From the NCBI GenBank assembly GCA_020718205.1, contig DYSN01000023.1, positions 1 through 41,409 of the forward strand: DNA of 41,409 nucleotides. The letters run 5' to 3'. Both the position numbers and the translations under genes were made by a program. The notes below the pieces were generated by a model. The model did no database searches. It was not told the origin of the DNA and was given only the letters and a program-made list of their open reading frames with translations. The first letter of the stretch is position 1, and each line of letters starts with the position of its first letter. Shown in pieces: positions 7,932 through 15,709 of this stretch. The DNA is from Draconibacterium orientale (GTDB taxonomy: Bacteria > Bacteroidota > Bacteroidia > Bacteroidales > UBA12170).

Positions 7932-8978
7932 ATGATAGAAGAAAATTATTTTGAAGAACCTATAGAACAGGAAGAAAACGAGGAAAAAGAGCTTTACGAG
8001 CATTATCGCATCGTGGCCGACCGCGGCCAGTCTGTCCTTCGGATTGATAAATTTCTGATGGCAAGAATAGAAAATGCCACCCGAAATAAAATACAACAAG
8101 CAACAAAAGCAGGCAATGTTCTCGTGAACGAGAAAGTGGTGAAGTCGAACTACAAGGTAAAACCCGGCGATATAATCACCATCGTTTTAACCTATCCGCC
8201 CCGCGATACCACCATTTATGCCGAAAATATTCCCCTTAACATTGTTTATGAAGACGCCGATTTGGTCATTGTGAATAAGGCTCCCGGCATGGTGGTTCAT
8301 CCCGGTCATGGAAATTTTACAGGAACCCTGTTACATGCTTTGAAATACCATTTTGAGCAAAATAACGAAACCTGCGAACCCTTTCTGGTTCACCGAATCG
8401 ATAAAGATACCAGCGGATTGATGGTGGTTACCAAAAACGAGTTGGCTCAGGCCCGCTTGGCCAAACAGTTTTACGACCATTCGCTCGACAGAAAATATGC
8501 TGCCTTGGTTTGGGGCGATTTGAAAAATGATGCCGGAACCATAAATGCCTCGATTGCCCGAAACCCTTCGAACCGAATGCAAATGATGGCTTTCCCTGCC
8601 AACGACATTGGGCGTCATGCGATTACGCATTACAACGTTATCAGGCGATATGGCTATGTAACTCTGGTGGAATGCAGGCTCGAAACAGGCAGAACCCACC
8701 AAATCCGCGCCCATATGACTTTCTTAAAACATCCGCTTTTTAACGATGCCCGATATGGGGGAAACGAAATACTAAAAGGCACCACTTTTGCCAAATACAA
8801 GCATTTTGTAAATAACTGTTTCGCCATCATGCCCCGTCAGGCGCTTCATGCGCGCATTCTGGGTTTTATTCATCCCACTACCGGCGAACATTTGTTATTC
8901 GAATCGGAATTTCCGGCCGATTTGAGCCAGATTTTAGAAAAATGGGAGAACTACAGCATACAACAGTTTTCTGAATAG
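7932..8978 (+). CDS. rluD: RluA/RluD-family pseudouridine synthase
   Basis: 348 residues, normal for RluD-type enzymes (E. coli RluD is about 326) with an extra acidic N-terminal stretch of about 25 residues. An S4 RNA-binding domain spans about 33-95 (RIDKFLMARIENATRNKIQQ). The catalytic domain carries the signature HRIDKDTSGLMVV with the nucleophilic Asp, and the later motif RLETGRTHQIRAHM. It converts specific uridines of 23S rRNA to pseudouridine in the cytoplasm. The exact target (1911/1915/1917 in E. coli RluD) is inferred from the family, not from this sequence. It is the last gene of the PASTA operon. A D-Ala-D-Ala ligase often follows this pair in related genomes but is not present here. 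Confidence 0.93.
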   Translation: MIEENYFEEPIEQEENEEKELYEHYRIVADRGQSVLRIDKFLMARIENATRNKIQQATKAGNVLVNEKVVKSNYKVKPGDIITIVLTYPPRDTTIYAENIPLNIVYEDADLVIVNKAPGMVVHPGHGNFTGTLLHALKYHFEQNNETCEPFLVHRIDKDTSGLMVVTKNELAQARLAKQFYDHSLDRKYAALVWGDLKNDAGTINASIARNPSNRMQMMAFPANDIGRHAITHYNVIRRYGYVTLVECRLETGRTHQIRAHMTFLKHPLFNDARYGGNEILKGTTFAKYKHFVNNCFAIMPRQALHARILGFIHPTTGEHLLFESEFPADLSQILEKWENYSIQQFSE

Positions 8979-9010
8979 AAAAAATGCCTGAGAATGTGCT
9001 GAAAAATGCG

Positions 9011-9041
9011 TTGGCTCATATAAACAATATCTGTAATTTAG
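9011..9041 (+). promoter_or_regulatory. Probable promoter of the mlaE-mlaF-cvpA operon
   Basis: TTG at 9011-9013, a 20-bp spacer, then TAATTTAG at 9034-9041, one mismatch from TAnnTTTG. It lies 147 bp before mlaE in the only gap between this operon and rluD, so the leader would be about 140 nt. Confidence 0.5.
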
Positions 9042-9188
9042 CCCGGTCGTAAATTGTGAACACGCAAAGGATAACCTATTTATGATGAATGATTTCGAAT
9101 CGTCTGACTCCCGAAATCCGTCAGCTTTCAGTAGAAACTGCTGATTGTTTTGGGAATCATTTGAAACAAGAAAACTAAAAACCGGCAA

Positions 9189-9929
9189 ATGAAGTTTTTT
9201 CAACAAACAGGCAGATATCTAATCTTTATGTGGCAGGTACTTTCCAGGCCCCAAAAAAGACGTGTATTTTATCAGCAACTACTCACCGAATTCTATGCCA
9301 TTGGCGTCGATTCCTTTGGAATAGTGGTTATTATATCTATTTTCATGGGTGCCGTAGTTTCCATTCTGGTTGCCTATAATATTGACAGCCCATTGATTCC
9401 CATGAAAATGGTAGGTTACTCCACCCGCGAAATGGCCATTCTGGAGTTTAGCCCCACCATGATTAGTCTGATTCTGGCTGGCAAAGTGGGCTCGAGTATT
9501 GCTTCACAAATTGGAACCATGCGGGTTACAGAACAAATTGATGCGCTTGAAATTATGGGTATTAACTCCGCCAATTTTCTCATATTTCCCAAGTTAGTTA
9601 CGGCAATTCTTATCAATCCTGCACTCATTGTTTTCTCCATGGTGGTGAGCATTTTTGGGGGATATTTAATAGCAACTTTTACCAATCTTTTCACGCCTGC
9701 GGAGTACATTCTGGGACTTCGCAGCTGGTTCGATGCTTTTACGGTGTTTTATGCACTCATCAAAACGGTGGTTTTCGCCATTATCATAGTAAGCATCTCT
9801 GCCTTTCAGGGTTATATAATCAAGGGCGGCTCTATTCAGGTAGGACGCGCGTCGACCAAAGCAGTGGTTTATGCCAGCATCCTTATTATTGTATTCAATT
9901 TAATACTCACTCAAACCATTCTCATATGA
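9189..9929 (+). CDS. mlaE: MlaE-type ABC transporter permease
   Basis: 246 residues, an integral membrane protein with about five or six hydrophobic helices. It contains the MlaE/YrbE signature region around residues 80-125: LILAGKVGSSIASQIGTMRV, followed by EQIDALEIMGIN. The family forms the inner-membrane core of systems that move phospholipids between the inner and outer membranes, together with an ATPase (MlaF) and an MCE-domain protein (MlaD). Here the gene overlaps the ATPase gene by 4 nt (ATGA), the usual tight coupling. No MCE-domain gene follows in this window. The ATG at 9189 gives a standard N-terminus. Confidence 0.93.
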   Translation: MKFFQQTGRYLIFMWQVLSRPQKRRVFYQQLLTEFYAIGVDSFGIVVIISIFMGAVVSILVAYNIDSPLIPMKMVGYSTREMAILEFSPTMISLILAGKVGSSIASQIGTMRVTEQIDALEIMGINSANFLIFPKLVTAILINPALIVFSMVVSIFGGYLIATFTNLFTPAEYILGLRSWFDAFTVFYALIKTVVFAIIIVSISAFQGYIIKGGSIQVGRASTKAVVYASILIIVFNLILTQTILI

Positions 9930-10678
9930 TTGAAGCCATAGGAATATCGAAATATTTTGGCGATAAAATGGTTTTGAAAAATGTGTCGGCCAAATTCGAG
10001 AAAGGGAAAAACAATCTCATTATAGGAAAAAGCGGAGCCGGTAAAACTGTTTTGCTGAAATGTTTGGTGGGTTTGTACGAGGTGGATCAGGGCCATATTG
10101 ATTTCGATGGAAGAAATTTCTCCGATATGAACCTGAAAAACAGAAAAGAGATTCGAAAAGAAATCGGGATGCTTTTTCAGGGGGGTGCCCTTTTCGACAG
10201 CTATTCGGTGGAAGAGAATGTGATGTTTCCGCTCAATATGTTCACCGAAATGACTTTGGAAGAAAAGCTCGAACGGGTAAATACCGTTTTAAACCGCGTG
10301 AAACTTGTGAATGCCAACAAGCTGATGCCCGGTGAGTTGAGTGGCGGAATGATAAAACGCGTTGCCATTGCCCGCGCCATTTCCAACAATCCCCAATATC
10401 TTTTTTGCGATGAGCCCAACAGCGGCCTCGACCCCAACACCGCCGGAGTTATCGACGAGCTCATAAACGAAATAACCGAAGAGTACGACATTGTAACCAT
10501 CGTAAACAGTCACGATATGAACTCGGTACTTAAGATGGGCGACAATATTATTTTTGTGAACGATGGAAGAATTTGCTGGCAGGGAAACCGCGACGAGATT
10601 CTGGACAGCGATAATGTGAGCCTCAATGAGTTTGTGTTCTCCACAGAACTCACCAAGCGATTGAAGTATTCTAAATAA
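9926..10678 (+). CDS. mlaF: MlaF-type ABC transporter ATP-binding protein
   Basis: 250 residues, a complete ABC ATPase. Walker A is GKSGAGKT (about residues 34-41), the Q-loop sits in MLFQGGALFDSYSV, the signature is LSGGMIKRVAIARA, Walker B is YLFCDEPNSGLDP, and the H-loop is in VNSHDMNSV. The sequence FQGGALFDSxSVxENVxFPL is characteristic of the MlaF/Ttg2A subfamily (seen here as FQGGALFDSYSVEENVMFPL). It powers lipid transport through the MlaE permease encoded just upstream and acts at the cytoplasmic face of the inner membrane. cvpA follows after 6 bp. Confidence 0.94.
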   Translation: MIEAIGISKYFGDKMVLKNVSAKFEKGKNNLIIGKSGAGKTVLLKCLVGLYEVDQGHIDFDGRNFSDMNLKNRKEIRKEIGMLFQGGALFDSYSVEENVMFPLNMFTEMTLEEKLERVNTVLNRVKLVNANKLMPGELSGGMIKRVAIARAISNNPQYLFCDEPNSGLDPNTAGVIDELINEITEEYDIVTIVNSHDMNSVLKMGDNIIFVNDGRICWQGNRDEILDSDNVSLNEFVFSTELTKRLKYSK

Positions 10679-10684
10679 TGACAT

Positions 10685-11221
10685 ATGGGAGTTTTAGACT
10701 TTTTTTTCATCATTCCTTTGGCTTGGTTCGCCTATCGCGGATTTCAAAAAGGACTCATCGTTGAAATATCTTCAGTGGTGGCACTGCTTCTCGGTATATT
10801 TCTCAGTATTTATTTCTCCGATGTCACTGCCGAGTTTCTCCGCGAATCGTTGGGCATGACTACCAAATACCTTAAGCTTGTGAGCTTTCTGGTCACTTTT
10901 GTTCTTACAGTGATTGCCGTGAGCCTGATTGGAAAACTATTGGAGAAAATGGTGAATCTAACTGCACTGGGCATTCTGAACCAACTGGGCGGATTTGTAT
11001 TTGGGGTGGTTAAAGCTACCATCTTCCTTTCGTTTATAGTTTTCTTTATTGAGAAATCAGATAAAAAGAAAGTGGTTATCAACACAGAAACTGCCCAATC
11101 GAGTTTTTTGTATACCTATATCAAACCTTTGGCACCCACTGTTATCGATTTGTTTGGAAATGTTGATTTTAGCATCGATGCCGAAGAGCTCCGCGACAAA
11201 GTGTTATCGATTGGCGATTAG
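10685..11221 (+). CDS. cvpA: CvpA family membrane protein
   Basis: 178 residues with four predicted transmembrane helices (about 5-22, 28-46, 64-84 and 98-120), then a soluble C-terminal tail. The N-terminus VLDFFFIIPLAWFAYRGFQK-GLIVEI matches the colicin V production protein family. CvpA proteins are conserved inner-membrane proteins linked to colicin V secretion and to envelope stress resistance in proteobacteria; the biochemical role is not known. It starts 6 bp after mlaF and is probably co-transcribed. The hairpin downstream is oriented for the opposite strand, so it is not an obvious terminator for this operon. Confidence 0.9.
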   Translation: MGVLDFFFIIPLAWFAYRGFQKGLIVEISSVVALLLGIFLSIYFSDVTAEFLRESLGMTTKYLKLVSFLVTFVLTVIAVSLIGKLLEKMVNLTALGILNQLGGFVFGVVKATIFLSFIVFFIEKSDKKKVVINTETAQSSFLYTYIKPLAPTVIDLFGNVDFSIDAEELRDKVLSIGD

Positions 11222-11271
11222 GTAATTTACTCGGTAACTATCGGGTTAAAACAGTCTCCATCTGTCCATCT

Positions 11272-11390
11272 AAAAAGAAAAATGCAGGCCTTCTTGGGGG
11301 GAAGCCTGCATAAACCAAAAATCAAAATCAAATCATTATAATGGCCGGTTTCACAACCCGCTTGTTATGAGAAAATCAATGTGTTAAACA
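11272..11390 (-). ncRNA. Candidate small RNA with its own promoter and terminator
   Basis: On the minus strand a perfect -7 element TATATTTG (11404-11397) is followed about 115 nt later by a terminator-like hairpin: ATGCAGGCTTC / GAAGGCCTGCAT with one bulged C (11311-11282), then TTTTTCTTTTT (to 11272). The predicted transcript begins near 11390 with a small hairpin (GTGTT-t-AACAC) and contains GGTT-gtga-AACC in the middle. No open reading frame of note lies inside. It does not resemble SRP RNA, tmRNA or 6S RNA as far as I can judge. No good -33 element was seen. The hairpin has no T-run in the plus direction, which argues against it being the cvpA terminator. Confidence 0.42.
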
Positions 11391-11488
11391 CTGATGCAAA
11401 TATATAGTGCTTAAAGTGTTAGAGATGTTAAGCGGGTTTAACAAGCGTTAAAGAAAGTTAAGGGTAGAGTACTAAATATTTATCCTCA

Positions 11489-11496
11489 TATTTTTG
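11489..11496 (+). promoter_or_regulatory. -7 element (TATTTTTG) of the two-component operon
   Basis: Perfect TAnnTTTG match 17 bp before the TTG start at 11514. The -33 region is weak. The upstream 11410-11460 stretch contains repeated GTTAA motifs that may be an operator. Confidence 0.5.
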
Positions 11497-11513
11497 CCAA
11501 AAACACCGCAGAA

Positions 11514-12941
11514 TTGAACAAGAAAATCATTTATTTCATCATCAGCATCATGTCGGTCACATTGATTGCATTGGTCATTATTCAGGTTTACTGGATAAAA
11601 AATGCCATTATGGTGCGTGAAGCCCTTTTCGTAAGAGATGTGGACAATGCGGTGGAAAAAGTAATTTTTCAGCTCGACAGAATCGACAGAGCCAATATGA
11701 CCCAATTGAGAAAAAAGGGTATTAAGATGGACAAGGGCAACTGGATAAAGCGCGACTCGCTCAACCTGCTTCACACAGACGAATTCAGAGCGTTCGGAAA
11801 TCAGCCCATGTTAACCCATCAATCGCGAGCCGGAAAAGGGCAACAACCAGGCAGCTTAATGGAAAAACTGTTCAATACCATTCCCCGCGACCCAAGTCTC
11901 ATTGAAAATCGGGTGAGCCGGAATTTGGTCGACAGTCTGCTAAAAATCGAATTTCGAAATCTGGGCATCAACACACAATATGAATTTGGCGTATTTTGCC
12001 CGGCCCGCAACAAACTTATTCTGCAAAAATCCGGACAATATCCGCGCGAATTGCTTGCTTCGTCGTTTCGATATTTACTGTTTCCGGGCGAAGTGTTCAG
12101 CCCCCAGAATTTGCTCATGGTTCATTTTCCGAACGAAAGGGAATATCTCATAACCCGAATCTGGGTTCTGTTGGTACTCTCCCTCATTCTCATTCTCACC
12201 ATCATCTTCTCGTTTACCTATGTAATAACCACCGTTTTCAGGCAGAAAAAGCTTTCAGAAATTAAAAACGATTTCATCAACAACATGACCCACGAATTCA
12301 AAACCCCCATTTCTACCATCTCATTGGCTTGTCAGGCCCTGATGGATAAAGACGTGGTGAAGAATTCGGCAGTTTACGATGTGTATTTGAATATTATTAG
12401 CGAAGAAAACGACCGCCTGAGTGGCATGGCGGAAAGAATTCTGCAGAGTGCACGTCTACAAAAAGGAGAAGTGGTTTTGAAAAAGGAAGAAATCAATATT
12501 CACTCGGTTATAACCGATGCCACCCAGAAAGTGAATTTGCTGATAGAGAAAAAAGGCGGGAAAATAGATATGGATTTAACTGCCGAATTTCCTGTTCTTC
12601 ATGCTGATAAAGTCCACATTACCAATATTGTATTCAATCTACTTGATAATGCGATAAAATATACCCCCTGGGCTCCCATTATTTTAATAAAAACAATCAA
12701 TGTGGCTCATGGCGTGGTCTTCAGTATTAAAGACAATGGAATAGGAATCAACAAATCGAACCAGAAAAAAATATTCGATAAACTATACAGAGTGCCCACC
12801 GGTAACCTGCACAATGTAAAAGGATTCGGTTTGGGGTTAAGTTATGTTAAAACAGTGGTCGAAAAGCACCACGGCAAGATAACAATTGACAGTGAATTGA
12901 AAAAAGGTAGTACTTTTAGCGTTTATTTACCACTAAATTAA
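11514..12941 (+). CDS. Sensor histidine kinase (HisKA/HATPase, OmpR-system type)
   Basis: 475 residues from a TTG start at 11514. That start keeps the complete first transmembrane helix (IIYFIISIMSVTLIALVIIQ). The first ATG (11550) would cut it in half. Order: TM1 (about 4-26), a periplasmic domain of about 185 residues, TM2 (about 215-242), and no clear HAMP domain. Then come HisKA with His260 in NNMTHEFKTPIS and HATPase_c with N-box NLLDNAIKYTP, G1 DNGIGI and G2 GFGLGLSYVK. It phosphorylates the response regulator encoded 7 bp downstream. The periplasmic domain has no recognisable fold, so the signal is unknown. Confidence 0.92.
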   Translation: MNKKIIYFIISIMSVTLIALVIIQVYWIKNAIMVREALFVRDVDNAVEKVIFQLDRIDRANMTQLRKKGIKMDKGNWIKRDSLNLLHTDEFRAFGNQPMLTHQSRAGKGQQPGSLMEKLFNTIPRDPSLIENRVSRNLVDSLLKIEFRNLGINTQYEFGVFCPARNKLILQKSGQYPRELLASSFRYLLFPGEVFSPQNLLMVHFPNEREYLITRIWVLLVLSLILILTIIFSFTYVITTVFRQKKLSEIKNDFINNMTHEFKTPISTISLACQALMDKDVVKNSAVYDVYLNIISEENDRLSGMAERILQSARLQKGEVVLKKEEINIHSVITDATQKVNLLIEKKGGKIDMDLTAEFPVLHADKVHITNIVFNLLDNAIKYTPWAPIILIKTINVAHGVVFSIKDNGIGINKSNQKKIFDKLYRVPTGNLHNVKGFGLGLSYVKTVVEKHHGKITIDSELKKGSTFSVYLPLN

Positions 12942-12948
12942 AAGTAAT

Positions 12949-13644
12949 ATGTCCGACAAATTAAATATTCTTTTGGCCGAAGATGATAAAAACTTAGGCA
13001 CAGTTTTGAAAGCTTACCTCGATGCCAAAAATTTTAATTGCACCTTGTGTGTCAATGGCAAAGAAGCCCTGGAGCAGTTTAAAGTTGCGAGTTTCGATTT
13101 CCTTATTTTGGATGTTATGATGCCTGTGATGGATGGATTTACACTGGCCCGTGAGATTAGAAAGACCGATACTCTGATTCCGGTGTTGTTTCTCACCGCC
13201 AAATCGCTTCAGGAAGATGTGATGGAAGGCTTTAATGTGGGTGGCGACGACTATCTTACCAAACCCTTTCATATGGACGAATTGCTGGCTCGTATCGAAG
13301 CCATTTTGCGGCGTGCCCAGAATAAAAAATCGGCCAAAACCCCTGATTTTTACCAAATTGGAAAATATAAATTCGATGTGGTTCGCCATATTCTCACCAT
13401 CGACGAGCTGGATCAAAAACTCACCAGCAAAGAAGCAGCCTTACTCGAGTTGCTCTGCATGCACAAAAACGAAACCCTCGACCGCAGCGATGCTCTGAAA
13501 AAAATCTGGTTCGACGACAGTTACTTCAACGCCCGAAGCATGGATGTTTACGTTACAAAACTGCGCAAATATCTCAAAGGAGATCCAACGCTGGAAATCC
13601 TGAATGTGCATGGCATTGGATTTAAGCTGATTACTGCCGAATAG
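12949..13644 (+). CDS. OmpR/PhoB-family response regulator
   Basis: 231 residues. The receiver domain (1-120) has Glu11-Asp12-Asp13, phospho-acceptor Asp55 in LILDVMMP, Thr/Ala in FLTAKS and Lys in DYLTKPF. The C-terminal winged helix (about 135-230) shows LTSKEAALLELLCMHKNETL and the recognition region ARSMDVYVTKLRKYL. It is the partner of the kinase encoded 7 bp upstream. Its stop codon TAG abuts the stop codon of the convergent protease gene without any gap, and both stops lie in a small inverted repeat (CCGAATA-gt-TATTCGG, 13637-13652). Confidence 0.95.
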   Translation: MSDKLNILLAEDDKNLGTVLKAYLDAKNFNCTLCVNGKEALEQFKVASFDFLILDVMMPVMDGFTLAREIRKTDTLIPVLFLTAKSLQEDVMEGFNVGGDDYLTKPFHMDELLARIEAILRRAQNKKSAKTPDFYQIGKYKFDVVRHILTIDELDQKLTSKEAALLELLCMHKNETLDRSDALKKIWFDDSYFNARSMDVYVTKLRKYLKGDPTLEILNVHGIGFKLITAE

Positions 13645-13652
13645 TTATTCGG
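13637..13652. repeat. Inverted repeat spanning two convergent stop codons
   Basis: CCGAATA-gt-TATTCGG, a 7-bp perfect stem with only a 2-nt centre, containing the TAG of the plus-strand regulator gene and the stop of the minus-strand protease gene. On the plus strand it is followed by GGTTTT. It could act as a weak bidirectional terminator, but the loop is too small for a standard one. Confidence 0.35.
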
Positions 13653-14712
13653 GGTTTTCAGGTAGTTTTACTGGTTTCTTTAGAAATTCGGAAAAAATAT
13701 AGCCCTTTTCGGCAAATTCAATTCTGTGCTTCTCCAAAAATTCCCTAATGATATTGCTGGCCACTGAATAAGTGATTCCGTAGCTGATATCTTTCTGCAT
13801 GTTCACAAATACATTGCCTGTATAGGGTTCGCCAGGGTTGTATTTTTTCACATGACTTTCTTGCTCAGGCACCAGCACATTTTCGTAATTGGCAGCCACC
13901 GATTTTGCCATACCCACTATTTCGAAATTCGGAACACCATCGCGAACAGCCAATACGATCCCCCCGCTAATTCCCTTATTAAACAATCCATCGATGAGAA
14001 AATCCTTTTTGTAGGCACCCCCCGGAAGACTTACAATTCCTTTTGTAATCATTTGATATCCCGAAGGATATCCCATAATGTAAACAAAGCTTCCCCATTC
14101 AAGCTCGTCGGAATCGCCCAGCGGATAGTCGAAAACATGAATCTCGCTGCTTCGCTGCACATCTATCTCCTGACCCAGTACCACGATATCCTCTTTTTCG
14201 TCAATGGCTAAAATTTCCAGATTTTCTTTGAGGGGCAAGTCGCGAACATAGTTCAACTGACGACTCTTTATGGAAATAGAATGAAGAATCTCGAGACCTT
14301 CCTTCTCGTCGCCTTCGTAATAACTAAAAACAGTGTCGGGATAGTTCACCACATGAGCGGAGGCCATCAAGGCAATTTTCGTTTGATCGAAATAGATGAT
14401 GGTAGCAGTTCCAATAACACTTTCCGAATTGAATTTCTTGATTACAGCGTCGTTCTTTAGAATTTCTTTGGTTATATCACCTCGTGTTACAATCATTTCC
14501 GGAGTGAAAACATAGGTTTTGTATTCGGCAATACAATGAAGCTTTTTCACCGTTTTGGCAATCTCGCTCAGTTGCTTGGAACATGTTTTATATGGAAACT
14601 CGGTATCATATTTCCCATCGTTCAGAGTTGGATAAACAGTTTTTAGAGTGTATGTTTTGCAACCGGCTGTCAGCATAAAAACAATAACTATTCCCACGAA
14701 AATATTTTTCAT
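13645..14712 (-). CDS. Trypsin-like serine protease, putative lipoprotein
   Basis: 355 residues. The signal IFVGIVIVFMLTAGC ends in a lipobox with Cys18, so the protein is probably lipid-anchored. A chymotrypsin-fold domain follows, with a plausible catalytic triad: His120 (LMASAHVV), Asp175 (DEKEDIVVLG) and Ser249 in NKGISGG, a variant of the usual GNSGG. The sequence GSFVYIMGYPSGYQMITKGI matches the strand before the catalytic serine in trypsin-like peptidases. No PDZ domain is present, which separates it from DegP/HtrA. A role in envelope proteolysis is inferred. It is transcribed towards the two-component operon. The promoter is not obvious; a TATATTTA about 65 bp upstream is one mismatch from consensus. 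Confidence 0.78.
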   Translation of the reverse strand: MKNIFVGIVIVFMLTAGCKTYTLKTVYPTLNDGKYDTEFPYKTCSKQLSEIAKTVKKLHCIAEYKTYVFTPEMIVTRGDITKEILKNDAVIKKFNSESVIGTATIIYFDQTKIALMASAHVVNYPDTVFSYYEGDEKEGLEILHSISIKSRQLNYVRDLPLKENLEILAIDEKEDIVVLGQEIDVQRSSEIHVFDYPLGDSDELEWGSFVYIMGYPSGYQMITKGIVSLPGGAYKKDFLIDGLFNKGISGGIVLAVRDGVPNFEIVGMAKSVAANYENVLVPEQESHVKKYNPGEPYTGNVFVNMQKDISYGITYSVASNIIREFLEKHRIEFAEKGYIFSEFLKKPVKLPENPE

Positions 14713-14979
14713 AATGTCAAATTTTACTAATTAATAATAGTGGTTTTATCTGAAACTGAATGCTTTTGTAAATATACAATATTATAGAGCAATCGCTGCA
14801 AACAGCTTGTTAAAAGATAAAAAAGAAAGACGATTTAATCGACAGCCCCCGCATAAAACAAAAAAAAATTCAAACCACACAAGAAAACGTTCGCCCGAAG
14901 TTTGCAAAAGAGCCGTTTTTATGCCGACATACCACCGGAAAATTACACCTTTGCAGCTATATGAAACGGATTTAACGAT
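14713..14979. other. AT-rich gap at the left edge of the decayed island
   Basis: No coding region is supported. It holds the upstream region of the protease gene (minus strand) and, at 14946-14953, a CACCTTTG element that is close to the plus-strand -7 consensus, just upstream of the restriction-modification remnant. Confidence 0.4.
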
Positions 14980-15368
14980 ATGAATTTAGACCAATACATG
15001 CCAATATAAATCAAAAGTTCAAAGCTGGAAATGCAACTGAACATACTTTTCGGGGGATTTTGGAACAACTTATTGAAAGTATTGTACCTGCTATCAGAGC
15101 AACCAATGAACCGAAGCGACAAAGTTGCGGAGCACCTGACTACATCTTGACAAAAAAAGATAACTTGTCCCGTTCTGATAGCGGGATTCCGGTTGGTTTT
15201 ATCGAAGCAAAAGATATTGGCGACAAAGACCTTGAAGGAGCAAAGAAAACAGGCAAGAAAGAACTATTCGAATAAAAAAAAGCACGCCCCGATGGAAGTC
15301 CCGATCAAAATGTGTTTGACATTATGCAAGGCCTAAGTATCAATAATTTTATGAAAAAGAAAGAATAA
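14980..15368 (+). pseudogene. Remnant of a Type ISP/IIG-like restriction-modification enzyme
   Basis: The ATG at 14980 encodes MNLDQYM, and then a one-base loss near 15000 shifts the frame. From 15003 the other frame reads NINQKFKAGNATEHTFRGIL and continues in the open stretch from 15060. That stretch contains GAPDY and, 18 residues later, GFIEAKD, the PD-(D/E)xK nuclease motif found at the N-terminus of large single-chain restriction-modification proteins. After a stop at 15273 the same frame goes on with PDQNVFDIMQGLSINNFM, which from memory of the family belongs several hundred residues further in, near the methylase. So the gene has a frameshift, a stop and a large internal deletion. The target-recognition and most methylase sequences are gone, and the remnant cannot be functional. 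Confidence 0.8.
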
Positions 15369-15557
15369 AAGTATGGCAAAAATTAATGTAAAAGGAACAG
15401 AAGTTACTATAATTAGTGTAGGAGAAAAAGATTATATTTCTCTCACTGATATAGTTAGATATATTGAAAACGGATTGGCACTTATAGAAAAATGGCTGCG
15501 TAACAAGAAAACAATTGAGTTTTTAGGAATATGGGAAGAGATGTATAATCCTGATTT

Positions 15558-15583
15558 TAATTACCCCGAATTCGGGGTAATTA
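15558..15583. repeat. Coding palindrome 1 (perfect, 26 bp)
   Basis: Perfectly self-complementary: TAATTACCCCGAA followed by its reverse complement. It begins at the third base of the TTT codon in Asn-Pro-Asp-Phe of the first KilA-N gene and is translated as NYPEFGVI. Ends TAA...TTA and core CGAATTCG are shared with the other copies. Confidence 0.9.
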
Positions 15584-15590
15584 GAAAATC

Positions 15591-15616
15591 TAAAGTGGTT
15601 GAATCCGACCACTTTA
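15591..15616. repeat. Coding palindrome 2 (26 bp, two mismatches)
   Basis: TAAAGTGGT / ACCACTTTA arms (15591-15599 and 15608-15616) around tGAATcCG. The centre equals CGAATTCG with two transitions. It has the same reading phase as palindrome 1 and overlaps palindrome 3 by 2 bp. Confidence 0.8.
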
Positions 15617-15640
15617 AACCCATCGAATTCGATGGGTTTA
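15615..15640. repeat. Coding palindrome 3 (perfect, 26 bp)
   Basis: Perfectly self-complementary: TAAACCCATCGAA followed by its reverse complement. It is in the same phase as palindromes 1 and 2 and is translated as KPIEFDGF. Confidence 0.9.
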
Positions 15641-15654
15641 AAAACAGAAAACAG

Positions 15655-15680
15655 TAATTATGCCGAATTTGCCGTAATTA
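15655..15680. repeat. Palindrome 4 (26 bp, degenerate)
   Basis: Ends TAATTA...TAATTA and core CGAATT are kept, but the inner arms (TGC and TGC) no longer pair fully. It lies between the two KilA-N genes. In the frame used by the second gene it would read NYAEFAVI, similar to the product of palindrome 1. Confidence 0.6.
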
Positions 15681-15709
15681 AAAAGTTCAATTTTTTTAAT
15701 GAAAGTAAC

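Larger units (their letters stand above)
15373..15657 (+). pseudogene. KilA-N domain gene, truncated, with three palindromic insertions
   Basis: 94 residues. The first 60 (MAKINVKGTEVTIISVGEKD, YISLTDIVRYI, IEKWLRNKKTIEFLGIWEEM) are the N-terminal half of a KilA-N DNA-binding domain of the type frequent in Bacteroidota and phages. After the Asn-Pro-Asp-Phe codons the normal continuation is replaced by peptide translated from 26-bp palindromes (15558-15583, 15591-15616, 15615-15640), reading NYPEFGVIRKSK and PIEFDGFK, and the frame stops at 15655-15657. The C-terminal half of the domain is missing, so it is called a pseudogene, although a short protein could still be made. It starts 5 bp after the restriction-modification remnant and is followed by a second KilA-N gene. 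Confidence 0.7.

Noticed and set aside
11341..11371. Nine-codon leader peptide (MAGFTTRLL) before the kinase operon
   Set aside because: It has no run of a regulatory amino acid and no attenuator follows on the plus strand.
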